Shown here: positions 46,106 to 54,097 of the stretch, one piece after another | Position numbering within the stretch: position 1 is the stretch's first letter | How the letters are laid out: every line of letters begins with the position of its first letter | Assembly (NCBI GenBank): GCA_964605155.1 | Contig: CAZSAK010000011.1 | Coordinates: forward strand, 23,528-87,527 | Reading direction: 5' to 3' | DNA length: 64,000 bases | From: CAZSAK01 sp964605155 | GTDB taxonomy: Bacteria > Pseudomonadota > Gammaproteobacteria > SZUA-140 | Position numbers and translations under genes: made by a program | Notes under the pieces: model-generated | What the model was told of the DNA's origin: nothing | The model's database searches: none | The model's input: the letters and a program-made list of their open reading frames with translations, nothing else

Positions 46106-46336
46106 TGGTGAGCACACTAACTCAATCCAATCACGTTCAGATTGTAACGGTAACTAAAATCAGAATAATAGCGAAGGTATGTGAAAACGATTAACGATCA
46201 TGCAACGATTCTGACATTAAAAAATCATGGAAAGTACACCATCCTGTAACAGAGGCTTCCTATAGTCATCCTCGATCCCGGATTGCCGGGCCGCATAGTT
46301 CAACTTTCGACAACAATCAATATTGAGGAAACACAT
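46106..46336. other. Intergenic leader before the DUF839 gene
   Basis: No gene is seen here. A degenerate Pho-box-like arrangement, CTGACAT-TAAA-AAATCAT (46211-46228), sits about 110 bases before the ATG. It is too weak to call. The ribosome binding site TGAGGAA precedes ATG 46337 by about seven bases. Confidence 0.3.
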
Positions 46337-47803
46337 ATGAACAGGAAGCATACTCTGATCGCGATTGCCATGATGGGTATCATATCGGGTGCCGCATGCG
46401 CAAGCCAGGATCTGGATTTTGGACTGCAAGTTGATCATCAGGCATTCGCACAATCGAACAAGTTGTTCGGGGTGATCAAGCCACTTGAGGAATCGTCGAC
46501 CCTCAGCATCTCGGCGGTGATGGCCAATGCCGATCCCACCAGCCTGGTCACCCTCGCAAAAGGACTCAGCGCCAGGGTAGTCAGTGCAAAATCCAGCCTC
46601 GGGCCCAATACCGACATGTTGGCGCTATGGCCGGATGCGGTTTATCCGACCCATATCATTTCCTGTAATGAACAGGGCAGCTCACAGGTCGGTTTGCAAC
46701 GCATCGACATAGATACAGGAGCAGTTGAAGATATTATCAGTTCCGGTCTGACGAGTTGTGATCCCGTACACGTCACCCCCTGGGGTACGATCCTTTTCGC
46801 TGAAGAAAACGGTGCTAACGGACGTGTATTCGAGCTTCTGGATCCTCTGAACACTACCAATGTAACGGTATCTGGATCCGGTGCCGGTACCACAGCTTCG
46901 GATCCCGCACATGTTGCCTATCGTCCAGCAATAGGTCAACTTTCATTTGAAGGTATTGCCGTATATCCGAATGGAGTACTGTATTTTGGTGATGAAAACC
47001 GTCCCGGGAACGGCAATCCCGGTGGTGCTTATTTTAAATTCATTCCGGATAACCAGTGGAACGGAGGTGCACCAATCACCGACCTAAACAACTCACCGCT
47101 GGTATCCGGTACCACATATGGCATGAGGGTCGGCAAACGTAGCGGCAACACAGACTATGGCCAGGGCAACGAATTTGGTCGCGGCACGTGGATACAGATC
47201 ACCGATGCGGCGCCTGCTAACCTCCGTGCTGCTGCAATTACCCTGCAACTGACGAGTTACTATCGTCCAGAGGATATTGCCATTGATCTAGAGGCACTCG
47301 CCGATGGCGATGTTCGCTTTTGTGGCAATAATACCGGTGAAGACACCCAGGACGGCGACAACCACTGGGGTGAAACCATGTGTATAACAGACGGTACACT
47401 TGATGAGGCTGCGGATAACTTTAGCTTGTCGATCCCTGAATATCAGCCGCTGGCCTTTGGTAATTTTGAGATGGCGATGATGGACAATATCGCCTATCAA
47501 CCCGACAGCGGTAACTGGTTGGTTCAGGAAGACGGTGAAGGACCAGGTGCCACTCCGCCACGTAATAATGATATCTGGACGTGCGTGGACGACGGCGATG
47601 ACATGGATATCCTTGCCGATGCCTGTGCCAGGGTTATCAGCCTGAATGATCTGAACGCAGAGTCGACAGGTGGAGTCTTCGATGCCAGTGGCAAGCGTTA
47701 CTTTGTCAGCATTCAGCATAATGTTACAGGTCATGGTGTCATACTCGAGATCACCGGCTGGAAAGACGCGGACCATCACCATCGACATCGCAAGCATCAC
47801 TAG
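46337..47803 (+). CDS. Exported DUF839/PhoX-like protein
   Basis: A 488-residue protein with a signal peptide (KHTLIAIAMMGIISGAACA) and a PhoX/DUF839-type beta-propeller. Matching regions are HVTPWGTILFAEENGANGRV, QLSFEGIAVYPNGVLYFGDE, and GNPGGAYFKFIPD. PhoX proteins are calcium- and iron-dependent alkaline phosphatases, but I cannot confirm the metal-binding set here, and many DUF839 proteins are not proven phosphatases. The C-terminal end is His-rich (WKDADHHHRHRKHH), suggesting a metal-binding tail. ATG 46337 is chosen by the ribosome binding site and the signal peptide. It is followed by a strong terminator. Confidence 0.85.
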   Translation: MNRKHTLIAIAMMGIISGAACASQDLDFGLQVDHQAFAQSNKLFGVIKPLEESSTLSISAVMANADPTSLVTLAKGLSARVVSAKSSLGPNTDMLALWPDAVYPTHIISCNEQGSSQVGLQRIDIDTGAVEDIISSGLTSCDPVHVTPWGTILFAEENGANGRVFELLDPLNTTNVTVSGSGAGTTASDPAHVAYRPAIGQLSFEGIAVYPNGVLYFGDENRPGNGNPGGAYFKFIPDNQWNGGAPITDLNNSPLVSGTTYGMRVGKRSGNTDYGQGNEFGRGTWIQITDAAPANLRAAAITLQLTSYYRPEDIAIDLEALADGDVRFCGNNTGEDTQDGDNHWGETMCITDGTLDEAADNFSLSIPEYQPLAFGNFEMAMMDNIAYQPDSGNWLVQEDGEGPGATPPRNNDIWTCVDDGDDMDILADACARVISLNDLNAESTGGVFDASGKRYFVSIQHNVTGHGVILEITGWKDADHHHRHRKHH

Positions 47804-47815
47804 TCGTAGTTACTG

Positions 47816-47855
47816 AAGGGCGCGCCGATATCTGAGGCGCGCCCTTTCTCTTTTA
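47816..47855 (+). terminator. Rho-independent terminator after the DUF839 gene
   Basis: AAGGGCGCGCC at 47816-47826 pairs perfectly with GGCGCGCCCTT at 47836-47846 around a nine-base loop, followed by a T-rich stretch. An 11-base-pair GC-rich stem immediately after the stop codon makes this a very strong terminator. Confidence 0.88.
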
Positions 47856-48060
47856 AACGCATCAGTCATCATTCGCATGTTTCCTGTCTCCATCATACTC
47901 ATAAACCGTGAGGAGAATAAGAAAGTGGACGACATACACTGGATCACTTGCAATCCCTGCCGATGATATTTAACAATAGGATCTGCAGTCTTTGGTATTT
48001 CGACGTCTGTAACGACGTCGTCGTGAATCAATCCCCTCACCAAATCCAGTTGGAGTGTAG

Positions 48061-48711
48061 ATGTTTGTAGGCCACTATGGACCAAGCCTTGCAGCCAAGG
48101 CACTGGACAAGTCGATCCCACTATGGGTTCTGTTTCTGGCCGTGCAGCTTGTTGACATATTCTGGGCGATCTTCGTGTTGCTTGGTATCGAGAAGGTGCG
48201 GATCGTTCCCGGGATAACTGCGACCAATCCGCTCGACCTCTATTACATGCCTTATACTCACAGCCTGGTAGCGGCAATCATCTGGAGCGTGCTTGCGCTG
48301 ATTGTCTACCTTGCCATACCCCGATCCAGAGGCAGGGCGGCTGCAGTGATTGTTGGTGTGGCGGTATTTTCACACTGGGTGCTCGATCTGATCGTACATC
48401 GCCCCGACCTGCCGCTGTATGACAATACCTTCAAGATGGGCCTTGGGCTGTGGAACTATCCGGTGATCGCCTTCTTGCTCGAGGCCGGTTTCCTGTTCGG
48501 CGGTATATATTACTACTTTAGATCGACACGGCCACTCACGCGTGGCGGCCGTTACGGCATGGTGGTCTTCGGATTGGTCATGCTGATGATCCAGAGCCTC
48601 GCGTTCTTCGGTCCCCCGCCACCATCGGATAAGGCGCCGGCGATAATGGCGCTTGCCAGTTATTTTGTCTTTGCATGGGTTGCCTATCGCCTGGAAAGAA
48701 AACGAGAATGA
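48061..48711 (+). CDS. Multi-pass membrane protein, YdjM-like
   Basis: A 216-residue protein with about six hydrophobic segments. Short histidine- and aspartate-containing motifs sit between them: FVGHYGPSLAAK at the start, YTHSLVAAIIW, and SHWVLDLIVHRPDLPL. This arrangement of His and Asp near membrane faces resembles the YdjM-type metal-dependent hydrolases. The function is not known, and the resemblance is at motif level only. A GGAG lies six bases before the ATG. A long leader (47856-48060) precedes it, containing the repeat GACGTC at about 48002 and 48014. Confidence 0.7.
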   Translation: MFVGHYGPSLAAKALDKSIPLWVLFLAVQLVDIFWAIFVLLGIEKVRIVPGITATNPLDLYYMPYTHSLVAAIIWSVLALIVYLAIPRSRGRAAAVIVGVAVFSHWVLDLIVHRPDLPLYDNTFKMGLGLWNYPVIAFLLEAGFLFGGIYYYFRSTRPLTRGGRYGMVVFGLVMLMIQSLAFFGPPPPSDKAPAIMALASYFVFAWVAYRLERKRE

Positions 48712-48737
48712 TACCGGATAAGTGCAATGTCAATAAA

Positions 48738-48774
48738 AAAGGGGCCGGTTATCTTTCCACAATTACCTGACCCC
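48738..48774. terminator. Possible bidirectional terminator
   Basis: AGGGG (48740-48744) and CCCCT (about 48771-48775) with short internal pairing lie between the convergent YdjM-like and peroxiredoxin genes, with an A-run on the left. The T-run on the right is short, so the call is tentative. Confidence 0.4.
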
Positions 48775-48805
48775 TGTTGCGTATTGTTTTAAAGTTGAGC
48801 TGTCT

Positions 48806-49543
48806 TTATGCGGCCTTTTTGGCACGTCGTTCGATTTCTTCAAGTCCACCGATATGTTCGCCGTTGATGAACGCCTGTGGTACTGTTTTCTCACCGGTGA
48901 CCGCGCCTACGACCTTGCTGCGAATCGTATGTGCCAACGGAACCTCGACGTAGTCGTAACCCATTTCTGTCAGCAGTGCCTTTGCTCTGGCGCAATACTC
49001 ACATCCTTCGCGCGTAAAGATGGCGACCTGGTCGGGTTTCCTTGCCTTCGGATTGATATAGTTGAGCATGGTATCCGCATCGGATACTTCAAACGGATCA
49101 CCCGGTTTTTCCGGTTCGATGAACATCTTTTCAATGATACCGTCCTTAACCAGCATCGAATAACGCCATGAGCGTTTGCCGAACCCGAGATCCGACTTGT
49201 CAACCAGCATACCCATCCCGCTGGTAAATTCACCGTTGCCGTCGGGGATCAGCATCACGTTTTCCACCTCCTGATCCTTGGCCCACTCGTTCATGACAAA
49301 GGTGTCGTTGACCGACACACAGGCAATGGTGTCAACGCCGTTCTCGAAAAATACAGGCGCCAGTTCGTTGTAACGTGGCAGGTGGGTAGATGAACATGTC
49401 GGTGTAAATGCCCCTGGTAGAGAGAACACCACGACGGTCTTGTTCTTGAAGATCTCGTCCGTGGAAACGGTCTTCCACTCGTTGTTTTCCCTGATGCGAA
49501 AGCTTGTCTGCGGAATGCGTTGTCCTTCACGATTTTCGAGCAT
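48806..49543 (-). CDS. Peroxiredoxin 5-glutaredoxin fusion (hybrid Prx5)
   Basis: This 245-residue protein joins an N-terminal Prx5-type peroxiredoxin to a C-terminal glutaredoxin. The peroxidatic Cys is in GAFTPTCSSTHLPRY, and the glutaredoxin active site is CEYC in FTREGCEYCARAK (about residue 180). The glutaredoxin domain reduces the peroxiredoxin with glutathione, so the protein works as a self-contained peroxidase for hydrogen peroxide and organic peroxides; this hybrid is known from Haemophilus and related bacteria. A GGAGG-like site precedes the ATG. The 269 upstream bases contain a cluster of AACTAT/ATAGTT repeats, one of them an OxyR-like half-site. Confidence 0.95.
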   Translation of the reverse strand: MLENREGQRIPQTSFRIRENNEWKTVSTDEIFKNKTVVVFSLPGAFTPTCSSTHLPRYNELAPVFFENGVDTIACVSVNDTFVMNEWAKDQEVENVMLIPDGNGEFTSGMGMLVDKSDLGFGKRSWRYSMLVKDGIIEKMFIEPEKPGDPFEVSDADTMLNYINPKARKPDQVAIFTREGCEYCARAKALLTEMGYDYVEVPLAHTIRSKVVGAVTGEKTVPQAFINGEHIGGLEEIERRAKKAA

Positions 49544-49656
49544 TGCAGTTCCTCCTTTTAGTTGAATTTGCTAAATCTATATCCACAATATAGATCTATG
49601 GTGAAACTATATACATCTCAAGCGATAGTTTCTAATTATATTAATAAATAATTTGT

Positions 49657-49671
49657 ATAGTTAAAAACTAT
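49657..49671 (-). promoter_or_regulatory. OxyR-like half-site upstream of prx5-grx
   Basis: ATAGTTAAAAACTAT matches the OxyR half-operator ATAGnTnnnAnCTAT at every fixed position. It is about 115-130 bases upstream of the peroxiredoxin start. The second half-site, 7 bases on, is degenerate. OxyR control of hybrid Prx5 genes has been described in other bacteria; here it is an inference. Confidence 0.45.
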
Positions 49672-49812
49672 CAATGATAAAGCCTTTAGCATAACGTTAA
49701 CTATCTGATGAATAAAGAATTATGTGTGTAAAGAATGCGTTTCTCGCTCGAGAAATGTATGCAGATTTTTGCCGGGATGTTCAAACCATTTAACGGGTCA
49801 TTTCTGGGAGGT

Positions 49813-51324
49813 TCAGTGAATGAATTCACGGTCCAGGCGCCTGTAGGAGATCGCCTCACTGATGTGAATGGCTGAGATTGCTTCAGATTCCTCGAGGTCG
49901 GCGATCGTGCGAGATACCTTGAGGATACGATGATAGGCGCGTGCGGAAAGCCCCAGATGTTTGCATGCCTGTTCTAAAATATGGCTGTTGTGATCATCAA
50001 GCCGGCACACCTGTTTGATATCCTGATTGTCGAGCAGGTGATTCGGTAACCCGCAGCGATCGAGTTGTCTGCTACGTGCCCGCTGCACACGTTTACGAAT
50101 TCGCGTGCTGTCATGTGGGTCTTTGCTGGGAATATGCATCAGTTTGAGGGGTATTGCCGGGACCTCGATGTGCATATCGATGCGGTCCAGCAGCGGGCCG
50201 GAGATACGTGCGCGATAGCGTCGTATCTGTTCGGATGTACAGTTGCAGCGTCCGCCGGTATCCCCGAGATAACCACAAGGACAAGAGTTCATCGCGGCGA
50301 TAAGCTGAAAACGGGCAGGGAATTCCGCCTGTCGTGCGGCACGTGAGATTGTAATCTTCCCCGACTCGAGGGGTTCGCGCAATACCTCCAGGACCCGGCG
50401 ATCGAATTCGGGCAATTCATCGAGAAACATAATCCCGTTATGTGCCAGTGAAATTTCACCGGGTCTGGGATTACTGCCACCACCGACCAGGGCTACGCCG
50501 GAAGCGGTGTGGTGTGGTGAGCGAAAGGGTCGTTGTTTCCAGTTTGCAATGGAAAAACCACGGTCACTGATCGAAGCTATCGTGGCCGATTCGATGGCCT
50601 CCTGTTCATTCATTTCGGGCAGGATACCGGCCAGGCGGCTTGCCAGCATGGTCTTGCCGGTTCCAGGTGGTCCGATCATCAACAGACTGTGACCGCCGGC
50701 GGCAGCGATCTCGAGTGCGCGCTTAGCGTGATGCTGTGAATGGACATCGGACATGTCTGCGCCTGGGGCTGGCCCCCGCGGTTTGCCGGTATAACGATGA
50801 CTAGTTAACGGACTGGTACCGTTGAGGTGGGCGCAGACATCCAGCAGGTGACGGGCCGCAAGAACAGTAGTGTCACCGACCAAGGCAGCCTCGTCGGCAT
50901 TCTCGGTTGGCACGACCAGCTGTCGCTTTGAGTTGCGTGTCTGCAGTGCGATCGGCAATATCCCGCGTATGCCGCGCAATTCGCCGGTCAATGCAAGCTC
51001 GCCTACAAATTCCAGTTGCTGCAATGAACGTTTATTGATCTGTGCCGAGGCTGCCAGGATACCGAGTGCAATGGGAAGATCATAGCGTCCGCCTTCTTTG
51101 GGCAGATCGGCCGGAGCAAGGTTGACTGTTATACGCCGCGCGGGAAATTCGAACTGTGCATTTAGAATCGCTCCACGCACACGGTCCTTGCTTTCCTTGA
51201 CGGCAGTTTCCGGCAGGCCGACGATCGACATGCTTGGCAATCCGTTTGAAATGTGAACCTCGACGATGACAAGCGGCGCATTGATACCGATTTCGGCGCG
51301 ACTATACAGGATGGCAAGTGACAT
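49813..51324 (-). CDS. YifB/ComM family Mg chelatase-like AAA ATPase
   Basis: The 503-residue protein has an N-terminal Lon-protease-like (ChlI) fold, with GLPSMSIVGLPETAVKESKDRVRGA, then a MoxR/Mg-chelatase-like AAA domain with Walker A GPPGTGKT, the Walker B region EISLAHNGIMFLDELPEF, and a cysteine cluster of the form C-P-C-G-Y-L-G-D. It is related to ComM, a helicase for branch migration in natural transformation. The start at 51324 follows AGAGGA by seven bases; a longer frame upstream reaches 51369. It lies 68 bases downstream of ubiK on the same strand. Confidence 0.95.
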   Translation of the reverse strand: MSLAILYSRAEIGINAPLVIVEVHISNGLPSMSIVGLPETAVKESKDRVRGAILNAQFEFPARRITVNLAPADLPKEGGRYDLPIALGILAASAQINKRSLQQLEFVGELALTGELRGIRGILPIALQTRNSKRQLVVPTENADEAALVGDTTVLAARHLLDVCAHLNGTSPLTSHRYTGKPRGPAPGADMSDVHSQHHAKRALEIAAAGGHSLLMIGPPGTGKTMLASRLAGILPEMNEQEAIESATIASISDRGFSIANWKQRPFRSPHHTASGVALVGGGSNPRPGEISLAHNGIMFLDELPEFDRRVLEVLREPLESGKITISRAARQAEFPARFQLIAAMNSCPCGYLGDTGGRCNCTSEQIRRYRARISGPLLDRIDMHIEVPAIPLKLMHIPSKDPHDSTRIRKRVQRARSRQLDRCGLPNHLLDNQDIKQVCRLDDHNSHILEQACKHLGLSARAYHRILKVSRTIADLEESEAISAIHISEAISYRRLDREFIH

Positions 51325-51392
51325 ATGAATCCTCTTCCACAAAAGTGCGTACCCGCTTTCGAGTACCAAAGGGGGAGGATTCTAAAATGTTA

Positions 51393-51668
51393 CTACTCGG
51401 TTTCCGCTGGTTCTGCAGCGTGGTGGAGCAAGCGTTTTTCAAGATCGGCGATCTGCTTTTCCAGAATGTCCACTTTACCACGTGTTCGTTGCAACACGTC
51501 CTGCTGTATTTCGAATTCCTCGCGAGTTACCAGGTTGAGCTTATTAAAAGTACCTGTGACAACAGCTCGCAGATTCTTCTCGATGTCCTGGTGCAGGTCG
51601 CGGGCGCTTTGAGGCACCACCTCAGCAAGTCGTTTGGCGAAATCATCAAGGGTCTTTGGATCGATCAT
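51393..51668 (-). CDS. ubiK: Ubiquinone biosynthesis accessory factor UbiK (BMFP)
   Basis: This 91-residue protein has two helical halves, with MIDPKTLDDFAKRLAEVVPQ at the start and a coiled coil (VLQRTRGKVDILEKQIADLEKRL) at the end. This is the YqiC/BMFP fold, which forms trimers and supports aerobic ubiquinone synthesis. The start at 51668 has AAGGAG seven bases upstream. It is followed by yifB on the same strand, a common pair. Confidence 0.9.
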   Translation of the reverse strand: MIDPKTLDDFAKRLAEVVPQSARDLHQDIEKNLRAVVTGTFNKLNLVTREEFEIQQDVLQRTRGKVDILEKQIADLEKRLLHHAAEPAETE

Positions 51669-51778
51669 GAGACGCTCCTTAGCGATCACTCAATTCTATT
51701 ACATGTAGTGTACGCAATTTTCTGGCGTTTTCATCCCTGAATTATATGCCCATATATAGTGCAATTGGACAAATCGAA

Positions 51779-51795
51779 TGCACCAATATGTCGCA
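51779..51795 (+). promoter_or_regulatory. NtrC binding site candidate
   Basis: TGCACCAATATGTCGCA resembles the NtrC consensus TGCACC-n5-GGTGCA. It matches the left arm fully and the right arm partly (TCGCA for GTGCA). Its centre is about 100 bases upstream of the expected transcript start, a normal distance for an enhancer. Confidence 0.5.
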
Positions 51796-51860
51796 TTTTG
51801 ATTGTGTACGTAGTCTGTGGTTTTAATCTAACTATATGTTTTATAAATAAAATATTGCTA

Positions 51861-51876
51861 TGGCACAGAATCTGCA
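51861..51876 (+). promoter_or_regulatory. Sigma-54 promoter of glnK-amtB
   Basis: TGGCACAGAATCTGCA matches the consensus TGGCAC-n5-TTGCA with one mismatch (CTGC for TTGC) and the exact -24/-12 spacing. It lies 99 bases before the glnK ATG. Confidence 0.75.
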
Positions 51877-51975
51877 AAAAGCCATATTGAACAGTCACTT
51901 GATAGGTTGTGCCATTACGCATGTTGTCCTGCCTGTCAGGATGTGGGCCGTAATTCTTACAAAGAGGGAATAGCT

Positions 51976-52314
51976 ATGAAGTTAGTCAGTGCAATCATTA
52001 AACCATTCAAGCTCGACGATGTCAGGGAGGCCCTGTCCGAGATCGGAGTGCAGGGTATTACCGTGACGGAGGTAAAGGGTTTCGGACGGCAGAAAGGTCA
52101 TACCGAACTGTACCGCGGTGCCGAATATGTCGTGGATTTTCTACCGAAGGTCAAGATAGATGTTGCCGTATCTGATGATCTGCTGGATCAGGTGATCGAT
52201 GCGATCAGCAAGGCCGCCCAGACGGGCAAGATTGGTGATGGAAAGATATTTGTCTTCAGTCTTGAGCAAGCCATTCGTATCCGCACCGGGGAATCCGGCG
52301 CCGATGCTCTGTAA
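51976..52314 (+). CDS. glnK: Nitrogen regulatory protein PII (GlnK)
   Basis: A 112-residue signal protein that senses 2-oxoglutarate and ATP/ADP and blocks AmtB when nitrogen is plentiful. Family landmarks are MKLVSAIIKPFKLDDVREAL at the start, the T-loop GFGRQKGHTELYRGAEY with the uridylylated Tyr51, and the C-terminal GKIGDGKIFV. The ATG at 51976 has GAGGG about ten bases upstream. Pairing with amtB marks it as GlnK and not GlnB. A sigma-54 promoter and an NtrC-like site lie upstream, so it is expected to be switched on by nitrogen limitation. Confidence 0.97.
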   Translation: MKLVSAIIKPFKLDDVREALSEIGVQGITVTEVKGFGRQKGHTELYRGAEYVVDFLPKVKIDVAVSDDLLDQVIDAISKAAQTGKIGDGKIFVFSLEQAIRIRTGESGADAL

Positions 52315-52335
52315 ATAAATCGGAGGTTAGTAATC

Positions 52336-53601
52336 GTGGAAGCAATAACAGAAGTGAAATATGCGCTGGATACCTTTTATTTTCTGGTAACCGGCGCACT
52401 CGTGATGTGGATGGCGGCCGGATTTGCGATGCTGGAAGCCGGGTTGGTACGCGCTAAAAATACCACTGAGATATTAACCAAAAATATCGCCCTGTATGCC
52501 ATAGCATGCATTATGTATATGCTGATTGGTTACGGCATCATGTATCCAGGCGATGCGGCAGTCAATTCCTGGTGGCCGGGTTTGCACGGAATCCTGGGAA
52601 GTGATGACAATACCGCACAGGCCGTGCTAGCAAGCGGCGGCGATATCTATTATTCAAATCTGTCGGATTTCTTCTTCCAGGTTGTATTCTGCGCGACTGC
52701 CATGTCGGTCGTATCGGGTGCTGTTGCCGAGCGCATGAAACTGTGGGCCTTCCTGGCATTTGCAGTTGTCTTGACAGGCTTCATCTATCCCATGCAAGGC
52801 TACTGGAAATGGGGAGGCGGATTTCTTGATCAACTGGGATTTCTGGATTTCGCCGGATCCGGTGTGGTGCATTTGACAGGTGGTGCCGCGGCGCTTGCCG
52901 GAGTGCTGCTTCTCGGCGCACGTAAAGGCAAGTATGGTCCTAAGGGTGAAATCAACCCGATACCCGGCGCGAATATGCCCATGGCTACACTTGGTACCTT
53001 TATCCTGTGGCTCGGCTGGTTCGGATTTAACGGGGGGTCGGAGCTCATCGTCTCGAATGTTGCCGAGGCAAACGCTGTTGCAATGGTGTTTGTCAATACC
53101 AATGCAGCAGCGGCCGGAGGTGTTGTTGCCGCGATGATCACCGCACGATTGATGTTCGGCAAGACCGACCTAACCATGGCGCTTAATGGTGCGCTGGCCG
53201 GACTGGTCGCCATCACAGCGGAACCGCTCACACCGACACCGTTGTTGGCTACCATCGTCGGTGCTATCGGCGGAATCCTGGTGGTATTCTCGATTGTGAG
53301 CATGGACAAGTTCAAGATCGATGATCCGGTCGGTGCAATTTCTGTACACGGAGTGGTCGGGATGTGGGGATTGATAGCCGTTACCTTATCCAATCCTGAT
53401 GCCACATTGACCGCGCAGTTAACGGGACTTGTTACCATCCTGCTGTGGGTATTCATCGCCAGCCTGATTGTTTGGCTAATCCTCAAGGCCGTGATGGGTA
53501 TACGCGTCACCGAGGAAGAGGAGTATGAGGGCCTCGATCTGACTGACTGCGGTCTCGAGGCCTACCCAGAGTTCACGGGTTCAAAAGGCTCAGGCATATA
53601 A
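52336..53601 (+). CDS. amtB: Ammonium transporter
   Basis: AmtB imports ammonium and is blocked by GlnK. The 421-residue protein has eleven or so membrane segments. The conserved binding-site Asp is in FLDFAGSGVVHLTGG, with the first of the twin pore histidines in VVHLTGG and the second in SVHGVVGMWG. It lacks the cleavable signal peptide of the E. coli protein, beginning with EAITEVKYALDTFY. The start is GTG at 52336, with GGAGG nine bases upstream. It is 21 bases after glnK and ends at a terminator. Confidence 0.97.
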   Translation: MEAITEVKYALDTFYFLVTGALVMWMAAGFAMLEAGLVRAKNTTEILTKNIALYAIACIMYMLIGYGIMYPGDAAVNSWWPGLHGILGSDDNTAQAVLASGGDIYYSNLSDFFFQVVFCATAMSVVSGAVAERMKLWAFLAFAVVLTGFIYPMQGYWKWGGGFLDQLGFLDFAGSGVVHLTGGAAALAGVLLLGARKGKYGPKGEINPIPGANMPMATLGTFILWLGWFGFNGGSELIVSNVAEANAVAMVFVNTNAAAAGGVVAAMITARLMFGKTDLTMALNGALAGLVAITAEPLTPTPLLATIVGAIGGILVVFSIVSMDKFKIDDPVGAISVHGVVGMWGLIAVTLSNPDATLTAQLTGLVTILLWVFIASLIVWLILKAVMGIRVTEEEEYEGLDLTDCGLEAYPEFTGSKGSGI

Positions 53602-53630
53602 AAACTAAGACCCTAATAGCGGGCACTTTA

Positions 53631-53658
53631 AACGGGCGCATCCAGCGCCCGTTTTTTT
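53631..53658 (+). terminator. Rho-independent terminator after amtB
   Basis: ACGGGCGC at 53632-53639 pairs with GCGCCCGT at 53645-53652 around a five-base loop, followed by seven T. It lies about 30 bases after the stop and ends the glnK-amtB transcript. Confidence 0.88.
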
Positions 53659-53678
53659 ATGGGCAAGTGGTTATTTTT

Positions 53679-53915
53679 CTAGACGCGGTTGTGAGAGCCG
53701 TCACAAAACGGTTGATCCTGGCTGTGCTTGCATCCACATAATGCGACGGTCATCTTTTTTTCGATCACGAACGGCATCGGTGTGAATGTCGTATTCTTGT
53801 GAGAGCCGTCACAAAATGGCTGGTTCTTGGATTGACCACATCTGCACCACATGTAATTGCCCGCTTCCAGTGTCACGATAAATGGACCTTTCTGAGCGAT
53901 TACGGGATCGGCCAT
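53679..53915 (-). CDS. Dual CDGSH iron-sulphur domain protein
   Basis: A 78-residue protein with two CDGSH-type motifs: WCRCGQSKNQPFCDGSH and CGCKHSQDQPFCDGSH. Each has C-x-C, the later Cys and a ligand His, which bind a 2Fe-2S cluster with three Cys and one His. Two clusters per chain are therefore likely. ATG 53915 is chosen because GGAGG sits a few bases upstream; the frame extends upstream to 53999 without recognisable sequence. It converges with the amtB terminator. The electron partner is unknown. Confidence 0.93.
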   Translation of the reverse strand: MADPVIAQKGPFIVTLEAGNYMWCRCGQSKNQPFCDGSHKNTTFTPMPFVIEKKMTVALCGCKHSQDQPFCDGSHNRV

Positions 53916-54097
53916 GCATACCTCCGGATAATTTTCAATGTTTATTACAAACCTGGAAATCAACCTTAAGGGTATCATAATGAGCATCAGGCAGAACAAT
54001 CATTGACTATGCCATTAAATTTTGTGGCAGTATCTGTCACGTTATGAACTGGACAGGACCATATTTCAGATATACCAGCTGTTAATGGAGACGGCAC

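Larger units (their letters stand above)
51669..51975. promoter_or_regulatory. Control region between ubiK and glnK
   Basis: These 307 bases have no gene. They contain the NtrC-like site and the sigma-54 promoter described separately, both facing glnK, and the leftward ubiK promoter, which I cannot define. The rest is AT-rich (51725-51860). Confidence 0.6.

Noticed and set aside
46211..46228. A Pho-box-like arrangement upstream of the DUF839/PhoX-like gene
   Set aside because: Only part of the two half-sites match; too weak to claim phosphate control despite the tempting gene name.
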